Positions 7,818 to 16,069 of a stretch of DNA of 18,623 nucleotides are shown piece by piece. The DNA comes from CAYUKK01 sp964445305 (lineage in GTDB: Bacteria > Acidobacteriota > Aminicenantia > Aminicenantales > UBA8522). The position numbers were made by a program, and so were the translations under genes. Positions within the stretch are counted from its first letter, which is position 1. Every line of letters begins with the position of its first letter. The DNA lies in contig CAYUKK010000231.1 of the NCBI GenBank assembly GCA_964445305.1, positions 1 through 18,623 on the forward strand. The letters run 5' to 3'. The notes beneath the pieces are model-generated. The model saw nothing but the letters and a program-made list of their open reading frames with translations, had not been told where the DNA came from and made no database searches.

Positions 7818-10593
7818 GGCCAATCGTGATGAAGACCAAGGGTTTTCCCCGCCGTTGCGGCTCACTCAGGTTCCATCCGAGTTCCAGCCTTAGAGGACCC
7901 AAGGGTGTCCGGTACCTCAACCCTAATCCGATAGCGTGTTCGAACTCCCTTAAATCAAAATCGCTCCGATTATAAAAAACCTGGCCCGTGTCGTAAAAAA
8001 TGGCACCAGACAAGTTCTGGAGGGTTGAGAAAAGGGGAAAAGTGAATTCGACGTTGAGCAGAAAAAGGGCTTTCCCACCGATCGGTCTTGCTGACGTCGC
8101 ATCCCTGGGCCCCAGTTCGTCGTATCGCTCGCCTCGAAAGGAATTGCTCCCGCCGGCAAAAAGGCGCTCATGGATGGGCATTCTTCCCATCCCCAGCCCG
8201 AGCCGAGCTGTCGAGCTGAAATTCACCCGGGGAGCGACGGTCAAGAAAAATTGGTGTTTGACGATGGCTTTCAAGAAATCAGATTCAGTCTCAAAAAGCG
8301 GAAAAGCCCATTCGAAGGCCAGGCTGAAAAAATGACCTCGTTCCGGGTTAAAAGGGTCGTTCCTCTTTTCCCGGATGATACTCGAGGAAATCGAGGTCGT
8401 CGAGTAAGGATAGAACTGGCGGTCAATCTCCGAGGGAGTCACTTCCAAATAAGTTAGAGTCGTCCGGGCATAGCGGAGGGCCAGAAGCAAAGTCATATTC
8501 TTGGTCACCGGCCTGATTCCAGAAAGGCTAATTCCTTCCCTGTCGTACCCGAAGCTCTGTCGGTCTTCTTCCTCGACCCAAGCGTTAAGGTAAGTATCCA
8601 TGGGAAAATCAAACAGGAAATAGGGCTGCTCCCAGCTGACAACAGCTCTTTTTTCAGCCAAGCTGAACTGGCTGACCAAGCTCAATCTGGCGGCTCGACC
8701 AAAAATATTGCTCCGCATGAACTCGGCTGTTCCACGCAAGCGTAGCGCCACATCGAAAAGGGCTGACCGCCAAGGCTCGCTCTTCGTTTCCAGCCCCACA
8801 CCCAAGCCGGCATAGTTTCTTTCGCCCTCCCGGACGGTGATGACCAGCGTTTCTTCTTCCGGCGCAACAGGGACCTCTTCCATCCGTACCTCAGAAAAAA
8901 TACCCAGGTTCTCAAGATTCTGCTTGGAAGCCATGATCGATTCGGCGAGGGCTAAATCGCCCTTCCTGACTTCCAGTTCCCTCAGGATCGTATCCATTCT
9001 GGTGACCTCGTTCCCGACGACGAGGATGTTGGTGATGGTTTGCCGGCGCCCTTCCTGAATGTTCAAGACGAGGCGCAAGGAATTCTTTTCCATCGGCTCT
9101 GTCGAGACTTCAATCTTTGTGCCCCTTATCCCCTGGCGAAGATAGAACATCTCCAGCTTCTGAACGTTTTTCTGGATAGCCGGTGGAAAATAAGCTCCTC
9201 CTTCGGCCAGGTCCATCTGAGCTCGGAGAGTTTTCTCGTCCAATTGATGGGCCCCCTGAATCCTTATCTCCCCAATCGTTTGCTGCTCTCCCTCGTGGAC
9301 ATAATAGATGGCCGTAACCTTGTTGTCTTTCTCGAAGAAATTCAAATCGACGCGGACATCTGGAAAGCCTCGGGATTGATAGATAGAGCGTATCTCTTCA
9401 GGCAAAGCAAAAATCTTTTTTCCGTCGAGAAAATTGAAGAAAAGGAGCCGCTCGACAAGGCCAAGTCTCTCTTTAAGCTCATCGGAGGCAAAATGCTTAA
9501 GCCCCTCTAATTTCACTTCTTGAATCTTGTATTTCCGACCAGGGTCAACACGGTGGATGACCCGAACGGTCGATTCTTCCACCTGGACGGAGGAGGTAAC
9601 GCGGGCGAACACAAACCCCTGGCCCCGGAGATGGGATAAAATCCTGGCTTCCCCTTCCCGGAGGCCCCACTCTTCGAAGATTTTTTCCTCCCAGATGGGT
9701 TCAACAAGCCCCAAGGGGACCTTGGCTCCGATGATGACGATTTCTATCTTCTCATGGGGGTTCACCCTCAAAGACAGCGCAACTCTCTCCCTTGCCCGGT
9801 CAAATTCGACAGCCTCCAATTCGACCTCGACACGGCGATAACCCAAAGAGATATAAGCATTCCTGAGCCTTTCCAAGTCGAGTTCAAGCAAGGAAGGAAC
9901 ATAGACCCTCCCTTCCCGAGTCTTCATTTGACGGCGAAGGGTTGGCTCAGAAATCATTCCGCTGCCCGTAAACTGAATCCTATCGATGATATATCGATGG
10001 CCGACGGAAATGGCGAAGGAGAGGTCGACTTCTGGCGAGACGGAAAGTCGCTGGACACGAGGCTCGACCGTCGACTCAAAAAAACCTTCCCGCTCCAACG
10101 CTCGCCGCAATTCCTCCACTCCCCGGTCAAGCTTCTCTTCGGAAAACAAATTGTCGGCCCGGAAAGAGGACAGGGATTGTCGGAGTTTTCGCCGAGGCAG
10201 TCCTTTCTCTCCCTCAAAATGAATCCGGCGAACACGAAGACGCCTTGCCAGCAGGAATTGCAATCGAACTCCTTCTTCCTCGCGGCGGAGGACTTGAACA
10301 TCCTGAAACAGGCCCGTTTTCCAGATAAGTCGGATAGCCTCGCTGATCTTCTTTAGGGTAAAAATATCTCCCTCGCGGACAGGGACAAGGCCTTTAATGT
10401 CTGGCGGGGCGGGCAACCCGTCAACCCAGACTTCAACTCCGGTTATACGAGGGGACTCGTCGGTCATGCCAAAAACGGGAGCGACCGTTAGGAAAAAAGC
10501 ACTCAGGACAAAGAGAATCGCTTCCTTTTTTAGAGCCAGAGCGGGACTCTGCCCAGGTCTGTCTTTAAAATCTTTTTCTGATTTTGAAATCAA
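7807..10593 (-). CDS. Omp85-family outer-membrane assembly protein (BamA/TamA-like) with seven POTRA-like units
   Basis: Outer-membrane beta-barrel that inserts other barrels, or works with TamB. The 928-residue product has a signal peptide (KK then hydrophobic 24-42). Seven POTRA-like repeats follow, at about 50-117, 119-198, 200-279, 281-351, 353-436, 438-515 and 517-591. Each has the beta-strand/turn pattern seen in IRIQGAHQLDEKTLRAQM. A 16-stranded-type barrel follows from about 592 to 928. The barrel has the conserved loop-6 R-G (SFRGER, R820), IFYDTGQVF, and TPLGPLRLELGWN near the end. The final residue is Phe, as usual for barrels. The start is a TTG at 10593 with AGGACGGG upstream; no ATG, GTG or TTG lies between it and the signal peptide. 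It overlaps tamB by 29 nt. The TamB neighbour suggests TamA, but the POTRA count and the SurA-like neighbour suggest a BamA role; one protein may serve both. Confidence 0.9.
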   Translation of the reverse strand: MISKSEKDFKDRPGQSPALALKKEAILFVLSAFFLTVAPVFGMTDESPRITGVEVWVDGLPAPPDIKGLVPVREGDIFTLKKISEAIRLIWKTGLFQDVQVLRREEEGVRLQFLLARRLRVRRIHFEGEKGLPRRKLRQSLSSFRADNLFSEEKLDRGVEELRRALEREGFFESTVEPRVQRLSVSPEVDLSFAISVGHRYIIDRIQFTGSGMISEPTLRRQMKTREGRVYVPSLLELDLERLRNAYISLGYRRVEVELEAVEFDRARERVALSLRVNPHEKIEIVIIGAKVPLGLVEPIWEEKIFEEWGLREGEARILSHLRGQGFVFARVTSSVQVEESTVRVIHRVDPGRKYKIQEVKLEGLKHFASDELKERLGLVERLLFFNFLDGKKIFALPEEIRSIYQSRGFPDVRVDLNFFEKDNKVTAIYYVHEGEQQTIGEIRIQGAHQLDEKTLRAQMDLAEGGAYFPPAIQKNVQKLEMFYLRQGIRGTKIEVSTEPMEKNSLRLVLNIQEGRRQTITNILVVGNEVTRMDTILRELEVRKGDLALAESIMASKQNLENLGIFSEVRMEEVPVAPEEETLVITVREGERNYAGLGVGLETKSEPWRSALFDVALRLRGTAEFMRSNIFGRAARLSLVSQFSLAEKRAVVSWEQPYFLFDFPMDTYLNAWVEEEDRQSFGYDREGISLSGIRPVTKNMTLLLALRYARTTLTYLEVTPSEIDRQFYPYSTTSISSSIIREKRNDPFNPERGHFFSLAFEWAFPLFETESDFLKAIVKHQFFLTVAPRVNFSSTARLGLGMGRMPIHERLFAGGSNSFRGERYDELGPRDATSARPIGGKALFLLNVEFTFPLFSTLQNLSGAIFYDTGQVFYNRSDFDLREFEHAIGLGLRYRTPLGPLRLELGWNLSEPQRRGKPLVFITIGHVF

Positions 10594-13500
10594 GGCTAAC
10601 CCGTCCTAATTCGTTGCGAGTGCCGACAAGCGAAAACTCGTTGCCCAGGTCCCATTCGAGCCTTATGATTTCTTCCATCTGCCGGGTTAAATTCGTCGAA
10701 TAATAGATAAAAAAATCACGCGAGATTTTCTTACCGATGGTCAATCGGGCCGTCATCTCGGCTGTGGTGCCCATGAGAAAAGGGTCGATCCGGAACCTGT
10801 CCAGGCTGAACAATTTTTCCGCCCTTCTTTGAGCTTCCTCAGTGAGCTGAAAAGAAAGGAGAGACGCTGTGCCTATTTGAGAGCTCGTCTCTGTCGAGTA
10901 CGGCCGGCGAAAAGCCTCGCCTAAAGCCAGGAGAGCCAAGACGTCCTCAGGCGGTAACGGAGGCGATGAGGTAAATTCCGGTTTGAGCTGACTGGCCAGG
11001 CCGGTCAAGGAAAGCGTCACCCGATAATCCTTGACATAGGTTTCGCACCAGAAATTGAGATAGGGCTCGACCATCGCCGGGTTGAAGAAGCTCACCCGGC
11101 CTCTCAGGACTTCGAATCGCCTGTCCTGAAAATAAGCCTCACCGCCCAGAGCCTCCATTTCGCCAAGGAGTATCGGAGCCTTGACATTGCCGATTACGGT
11201 CAAATCGAAACGCCCCCGGATTTTTCCCAACGAATTCTCCATCCATGCATCATCAGCCGCTTTGAGCCGGAGGTTAAGGTTCAGGTTATCGAAAAGCCTG
11301 GGCTTTCTCTCTGAGGAGGGATAAGGACTTGAAGAAAACCTCAACCCCTCAAAAATCTCACGGCGCCAGGAAAGCCTTCGCACGTCGAAGCTCCCTTCCA
11401 AGAGAAACTGGCCACTGTCTTTGAGCAGAGTGAGCGAAGCGTCTGTCTGGACTCTTACCCTCTCCAGCGGCGAAAGGACCATGTTTTCGCCCTCCAGAGT
11501 CAAGCGGAGGTTGTCCACGCTGCCGCCTGCGAACAGGCATTCTCCTGACCCTTTCAGGCTTCCGCCGCCGAGCTTGGCCCTGAAGGAACGGAGAGATGCC
11601 TTATTGTTTTGGACAAAAACCAGCCCCGCATAATCCGTGAAGGCTTGGGCGAAGCCAGGAAAGGGAAAGATTGGCCCCTCGAAATCAACTCCCCCCTCAA
11701 GGCGAGGAGCATGAGGAAGACCATGGACTTCGAGGATATAGTTTAGCCTGCCCCTGGCTCCCTTCCACGGAAGAAACATTTCCAGGTTAGTAAAGCTTCC
11801 CTTACCGCTGAGGGATATGTCATTCGCCGAAAAGGGAATCCGGGCTTCAAACGAGAAATTGTTATCTCCCGGCTTCAAATCTCCCCGGATGGTAGCGGCC
11901 AAGGAATGGTCATCAAGAAACAATCGCAGCTCGCCTTTTGTCTCTGCTTTTCGCAAGGGAGGATAGCTGAGGCCGGCCACAGCAAATTGGCCTGATGCTA
12001 CCTCGCTCCCCAATAGCCCTTTGCCGCGGACAGAGAAAGAAAGACGTCCCTCCAAGCGAGGGTGGATAGTGGAAAGGTCGATGTTTTCGGCGGTTGTGTC
12101 GATTTCGAGTTGGCGGCCGGGGATGTTGAAGCCGAAGACACTGTGGATTCTCCCGCCGTAGATGTTAAAGGTAAGCTCAGGAAAAGAAAGTAGCCCATTG
12201 TCCCAGATAATCTTACCGCTTACTTCTTCGAGCCCGGCAAAACCAAACCTCCATCGATGACCGGAAAAAGCCCCTTCGACCCGCAGAGACTCTCCTCTCT
12301 TTTCCACTTGGAAGTGGCCGGTGGCCAGGCCCTTAAGAGGAAAGTCCAAACCGAGCCGAGGCAGAATTTCATCGGCAGCCCCATCGCCCAGCTTGACATC
12401 CACTTTCAGCTCTTGAGCCTCAGATAAAAACGAAATTTCGCCCCGATAAGAAGGGTCGTCAAACTGAGCAAAGCCTAACGCCTTACCCCGGAAAATCTCG
12501 ACAAAGCCCCGACTTGAATTCATGTCGAAACCGGCAAAGCCTGCTGGAGCGAGCCCAAAATCGAGCCGCACGCCGGGAGAAGCGGACGGACCGGCGATTC
12601 GAGCTTCCACATGCCCTTCGCCTCTCACCTCCGGAAAGCCGAGCTTTTTCCCCAAGACGAGCGAAATGAATTCGCGGGCCGTCCGGATATCGCGATAATC
12701 GCCCGAGATCAAAAAATCGACATCTCGGCCGACGGTCATCCTTCCCTGGACTTCCATCTGGCCAAAAGTCGTTTCCAGCCTTGGAAAGGAGAAAGTCAAA
12801 TCTCTCTTTCTATCCCATGTCACGCGGCCTACACCACGCAACGGAAAACGCTCCCCTGCCTGGAGTAGGGCTTCTTCCCTGAACTCAAGGTCGACCACGA
12901 GCTGCTTTTCATCAAGGACGAGCTTACCCTGAGCCGGTGAGTGGATAGGCCAGGGAAGCGAAAAGGAGGACAGGATAGGGTCAAGAGGGAAGTTTTTCCA
13001 CTCGCTCCTCATTCTTCTTGCCTCAGAAACCACCAGGACCTCCGCCTTGGCCTTCTTGTCTTTCTGGAAATCAAGCGCCACTCGAAACCCCTGCCGGGGG
13101 AGGTATTCCACGCGACCTCTTGTTTTACCCAGGCCGACTTTATTCAAGATAACCTCATCACTCTCGAAAGACGCAGCGTAGGTTATCTCTTTCTGGTCTC
13201 TAACGAGCTCTCCTTCACCTTGCGCTCTCCCTCCCCATTCAAACGGGAGATTGAGGAATTCAGCCAGGCCACCCAGGCCGGCCTTAAAATTAATTCTCAA
13301 GGAACCGTGTAAGTCCTGAATATTGTTCAGCCTGCCTTTTGCCTTGACAATGATGTCCGGGCCATTCAGGACAAACTTCTTGACTTCGAATCGTCCCCCC
13401 CTGCCCTCCACCTGAAGCTGCACTCGACCACGGAGAGGCCGTCTGTCAGGGCCAAGCTGAAAGGAAGTGTGGCGGGACTCGGCCCTCACGAAAAGCCTGT

Positions 13501-13972
13501 CGCCTTTTTGCTGGATGAGGGCTCGGATTCCGCTCGCCTGAAGACTCAAACTCGACGAGTGATAAGAAAACTCCCCGCCGCGAAGGAAGGATTTTTCCAG
13601 AATAAAGGGAAGGCTTAAGGAAAAGCTTGGCTTTTTGCCCTCGGCGCCTCTCTCTGCTCCCGCCGTGACCCGGATGATGGGCTTGTCGATGACGAGGACA
13701 AGAGGCTTTTCCCTCTTAAACAAAGAGGCAAGAGGGAGCCCGACCTTGATTTGGTGAGCTGAAAAAAGGGGACCTCCGGGAAGAGTCTGGATATTGTTGA
13801 TGAGGAGGGAAGGAGGGAAAAGATGAAAATGGATACGCTCAAAGTTAACGGCGGACCGAATTTTTTCTCTAACGCGACCGAGGAAATAGTTCCGCAGCCC
13901 CATTCCCCCCGCAAGGAGAAGAGCCGCCAAGAGGCTGAAGCCGACGAGCGAGCGAAGCTTTTTCCTTCCCAT
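10565..13972 (-). CDS. tamB: TamB-family (DUF490) AsmA-like envelope-spanning protein
   Basis: TamB proteins are long beta-taco bridges from the inner membrane to an Omp85 partner, implicated in barrel assembly and phospholipid transport to the outer membrane. The 1135-residue product has a single N-terminal anchor (about residues 9-29). An AsmA-like start region with many amphipathic beta-strands follows. The C-terminal TamB domain is recognisable from about 1003 (PPLPPEDVLALLALGEAF) through RFRIDPF and LTIGKKISRDFFIYYSTNL, ending in KIRKRF. This is shorter than enterobacterial TamB but within the family range. The ATG at 13972 has only a weak purine-rich AGAAAG upstream, and an extended -10 element lies 15 bp before it. 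First gene of the operon tamB > Omp85 > SurA-like > fabD. The gene symbol rests on the C-terminal domain and the Omp85 neighbour. Confidence 0.85.
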   Translation of the reverse strand: MGRKKLRSLVGFSLLAALLLAGGMGLRNYFLGRVREKIRSAVNFERIHFHLFPPSLLINNIQTLPGGPLFSAHQIKVGLPLASLFKREKPLVLVIDKPIIRVTAGAERGAEGKKPSFSLSLPFILEKSFLRGGEFSYHSSSLSLQASGIRALIQQKGDRLFVRAESRHTSFQLGPDRRPLRGRVQLQVEGRGGRFEVKKFVLNGPDIIVKAKGRLNNIQDLHGSLRINFKAGLGGLAEFLNLPFEWGGRAQGEGELVRDQKEITYAASFESDEVILNKVGLGKTRGRVEYLPRQGFRVALDFQKDKKAKAEVLVVSEARRMRSEWKNFPLDPILSSFSLPWPIHSPAQGKLVLDEKQLVVDLEFREEALLQAGERFPLRGVGRVTWDRKRDLTFSFPRLETTFGQMEVQGRMTVGRDVDFLISGDYRDIRTAREFISLVLGKKLGFPEVRGEGHVEARIAGPSASPGVRLDFGLAPAGFAGFDMNSSRGFVEIFRGKALGFAQFDDPSYRGEISFLSEAQELKVDVKLGDGAADEILPRLGLDFPLKGLATGHFQVEKRGESLRVEGAFSGHRWRFGFAGLEEVSGKIIWDNGLLSFPELTFNIYGGRIHSVFGFNIPGRQLEIDTTAENIDLSTIHPRLEGRLSFSVRGKGLLGSEVASGQFAVAGLSYPPLRKAETKGELRLFLDDHSLAATIRGDLKPGDNNFSFEARIPFSANDISLSGKGSFTNLEMFLPWKGARGRLNYILEVHGLPHAPRLEGGVDFEGPIFPFPGFAQAFTDYAGLVFVQNNKASLRSFRAKLGGGSLKGSGECLFAGGSVDNLRLTLEGENMVLSPLERVRVQTDASLTLLKDSGQFLLEGSFDVRRLSWRREIFEGLRFSSSPYPSSERKPRLFDNLNLNLRLKAADDAWMENSLGKIRGRFDLTVIGNVKAPILLGEMEALGGEAYFQDRRFEVLRGRVSFFNPAMVEPYLNFWCETYVKDYRVTLSLTGLASQLKPEFTSSPPLPPEDVLALLALGEAFRRPYSTETSSQIGTASLLSFQLTEEAQRRAEKLFSLDRFRIDPFLMGTTAEMTARLTIGKKISRDFFIYYSTNLTRQMEEIIRLEWDLGNEFSLVGTRNELGRVSLDFKIRKRF

Positions 13973-14209
13973 TTCTTTCTATTATTAAATATAGCATGAT
14001 CATTACCAAAAATAAATTTGAGTTTGTGGTGACAGCGTTAATTCTCATCCCTGTGATGGCATTATGAATTCCGATTCCGGAAACCATCAGCTCCCTTCCC
14101 ATGTCTTGATGCTTCAGATGATGGCTAGTGCCGGAACCTGGCTTTTTGGCAGGCGGAAAAGCTCAAATTTCAGACGCTAGTCCAATTTACTCATCAAAAA
14201 TAATCATCT
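13973..14209. other. Intergenic segment between the peptide/propeller operon and tamB
   Basis: Both flanking genes run on the minus strand. The segment holds the tamB promoter element. It also holds a short minus-strand frame starting at 14087 with a strong AAGGGAG ribosome site, whose first 25 residues look like a gene remnant (see findings). No intrinsic terminator with a clear stem and T-run was seen for the upstream operon. Confidence 0.5.
13988..13996 (-). promoter_or_regulatory. Predicted extended -10 promoter element for the tamB operon
   Basis: On the minus strand TGC-TATATT is an extended -10 element with five of six matches to TATAAT. It lies 15 nt upstream of the tamB ATG. The -35 region is poor (TTTATT at 17-bp spacing), as expected when a TGn extension is used. 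Prediction only. Confidence 0.4.
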
Positions 14210-14446
14210 TCATCTGATAGGAAAACCCTTTATCCTCAAGTACAGATAGCAAACGATACCCAAGAAGATTCGACCAAAGAATAAAATATCACCCGGAATA
14301 AAAAGTGGAAACATCAGAGGAATCAGGAAAAAAGCCACGAGCGCTCCGCCAAAGGCGAGCCTCCACCAATTTTCAGCCCTAAAGAAAGCAAGAAGGCATA
14401 GGGCAAGGGGTAGAAAATAGCCTATAGCTTGATATGGAAAGAACAT
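14210..14446 (-). CDS. Small multipass membrane protein of unknown function
   Basis: Not recognised. The 78-residue product is mostly hydrophobic, with probable membrane helices at about 6-22, 30-50 and 54-71, separated by RAENWWR and ended by a basic RIKGFPIR tail. A TAG stands directly before the ATG at 14446, so no longer version exists. No Shine-Dalgarno sequence is visible. It is the last member of the AT-rich minus-strand gene run, 72 nt after the thioredoxin-like gene, and probably shares its transcript. The coherent transmembrane pattern supports a real gene. Its role could be a membrane partner of the thioredoxin-like protein, but nothing in the sequence shows this. Confidence 0.5.
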   Translation of the reverse strand: MFFPYQAIGYFLPLALCLLAFFRAENWWRLAFGGALVAFFLIPLMFPLFIPGDILFFGRIFLGIVCYLYLRIKGFPIR

Positions 14447-14518
14447 CTAGTCTAATGCGCGCCGCGCAAGAAATATTCGTGAGAACATTCGATCTGTCCT
14501 TATCTATGATATCAATTT

Positions 14519-15008
14519 TTAGAAGGCGATATATTTATGACCAGTCACTTTCTTGTTTTTCAGTCTTAAGAGCACGGGAAGATACGGGAAGCATAACGAC
14601 GGGCCAATGCTTTCTTTCCTGAGCATATAGATGGGACGAAAGCCTACGTTCATTGTCCAGGTTATCCATTCCTCAGCCCAATCGTTTATTGCTATGGCAA
14701 TCGCATTTTTCCCATCCTTTTTCAGTTTCTCGAGTTCATTTATTCCCCTGAATATGCAGGGTGGACAACTTGAAAGATCAAAAAATAATAAATAAGATTC
14801 GTGAGAGTTCAATAGGGCTGAAAATAATATTTCTTTTTTTTCTAATGTCACCAGAGGAATATCCTCAACGCCTTGAATTTCAAAATGGATACGCCCTTTT
14901 TTTTTTAGCGATACCCAAACGGAAAACAAGAGCAGAGCAGATAACTAAGACAGGGATGATCCAGTTTGGATTCTTGGTCAATTTTCTTAAGAAAATGCGT
15001 AGATGCAC
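14519..15008 (-). CDS. Membrane-anchored thioredoxin-like protein (CPPC), interrupted by a frameshift at an A10 tract
   Basis: Thioredoxin-fold proteins exchange thiols and disulfides; an N-terminal anchor would place this one on the outer face of the inner membrane. The natural start is a GTG at 15008, two nt after the preceding propeller's TAA, with GGGAG (15017-15021) upstream. That frame encodes a basic N-terminus and one membrane helix (about residues 15-34, WIIPVLVICSALVFRLGIA). It then enters ten A residues (14897-14906) and stops at 14880. With nine A the frame continues into a thioredoxin-like domain: LLFFDLSSCPPC with the active-site cysteines at merged residues 81 and 84, and a probable cis-Pro in YLPVLLRLKN near 144. 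Merged length is 162. As read, the thioredoxin part is open alone only from a TTG at 14929. Causes could be homopolymer error, slippage, phase variation or a real mutation. Confidence 0.7.
14897..14906 (-). repeat. A10 homopolymer (T10 on the plus strand) at the frameshift point
   Basis: Ten consecutive A residues in the coding strand lie between the membrane-anchor frame and the thioredoxin frame. Loss of one A, or gain of two, joins them exactly. Tracts of this length are known substrates for RNA-polymerase slippage and replication slippage. Confidence 0.9.
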
Positions 15009-15010
15009 GT

Positions 15011-16069
15011 TTACTTCTCCCTATATATCTTAATGGAAACAAATTGAGCCTTCTCATCGAGTCCGGGATCTCCGTATTCGAAGAAATAGAAACGCCCATC
15101 TTTCTCACACAATAAAAGATCATCGCAGTAGTAGGTTTTCTCTAAGTTAAAATGCTTAGAGTTATAGAAAAGCAGAGCAAATTTTGACTTGCTTGAGTCT
15201 GCGGTCCTAATTTGGATTATTAGATTCTTCTCGGTGATGAGGAAATTTTCAACCCGGGAATACGAAAGTTCCCAACTTTCATATATCTGGATTAATTTCT
15301 CCAAAGGATATCTTTTAAAAGGGATATAATCCTGAATTTTCTTATAGAAAGCAGGCAACTTCAAAAAAATTTTCCGTATTAAAATATCTTTTTTTATGTC
15401 AAAAACATATACTTGCAATTCTGACGCCAGCATCATCCAAATACTGTTATTGAAATGCCTAATGTGGGCTGCTAAAAAATAGGGTCCTCTGCATAGCCCT
15501 TTAAAGTCCTTGAAGAGGAGGCGTTTTGTTTGTCTTCCGTTCTTATAGATGGAAAGATAATATCCATGAACACGGTTACCTTTGTTGTCAAGCTTTGAAG
15601 AAAAGCCAGCCAAATACCATTTCCCATTTGAATATACAGCCCCTTTAACATGAGGAAAGTTAAAATCATGCCGAAGCCATAACGTTTTTTCATATCCATA
15701 TTTATGGTTCTGTTTCCTGAAATAAATCAATTTTCCGGAATTCTCAATGTCGATGAGAAAAGGTTCCATAAGAAACATGGCGGCCCAGCGTTGCATTTCT
15801 CCCGGACCTTGGCCCACTCGAGTCAAGTTTTCGACTCCATGTGAAGAAACGACCTTTATTCCATCCCTAAAAAACATTAATGCCAGCTGTTCGTCACTAT
15901 CAATGAAGGCATCAAATATGTAGCCCGTTACGACCTCATTTGGAAAACGCCACCTCTCAATAGTTACAAAATCGTGATTTAAAGATTGTGAATAGCCTCG
16001 AGAGAGCGCCGATGATAAAAAACAATTAAATGACAGAATCGAAAAAATGATTAGCGATCGACCCTGCAT
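15011..16069 (-). CDS. Exported six-bladed beta-propeller-like protein (second of pair)
   Basis: A 352-residue product with a signal peptide (about residues 1-24, Leu/Phe-rich after MQGR) and many short aromatic beta-strands with turns. It includes the G-Q-GPGEM motif at residues 86-92, a recurring feature of bacterial six-bladed propeller proteins related to the TolB-like and NHL groups. No catalytic motif is visible. The ATG at 16069 lies inside the preceding propeller gene (19-nt overlap) and has GAGGT upstream, so translation is probably coupled. The next gene starts 2 nt after its TAA. The pairing with a paralog and with small Cys-rich peptides suggests an extracytoplasmic binding or sensing role, which is inference. 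The blade count is not proved by eye. Confidence 0.75.
   Translation of the reverse strand: MQGRSLIIFSILSFNCFLSSALSRGYSQSLNHDFVTIERWRFPNEVVTGYIFDAFIDSDEQLALMFFRDGIKVVSSHGVENLTRVGQGPGEMQRWAAMFLMEPFLIDIENSGKLIYFRKQNHKYGYEKTLWLRHDFNFPHVKGAVYSNGKWYLAGFSSKLDNKGNRVHGYYLSIYKNGRQTKRLLFKDFKGLCRGPYFLAAHIRHFNNSIWMMLASELQVYVFDIKKDILIRKIFLKLPAFYKKIQDYIPFKRYPLEKLIQIYESWELSYSRVENFLITEKNLIIQIRTADSSKSKFALLFYNSKHFNLEKTYYCDDLLLCEKDGRFYFFEYGDPGLDEKAQFVSIKIYREK

Noticed and set aside
9754..10356. 200-codon open frame on the plus strand inside the Omp85 gene
   Set aside because: Antisense shadow; the minus strand frame encodes coherent POTRA repeats.
14130..14160. Hairpin CCTG...CAGG near the end of the peptide/propeller operon as a terminator
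   Set aside because: The stem is only four base pairs and no T-run follows in the direction of transcription.
14905..15123. 72-codon minus-strand frame spanning the end of propeller 2 and the anchor region
   Set aside because: It is out of frame with both neighbours for part of its length. The GTG at 15008 lies in this same frame and gives a better-supported start, right after the propeller stop.
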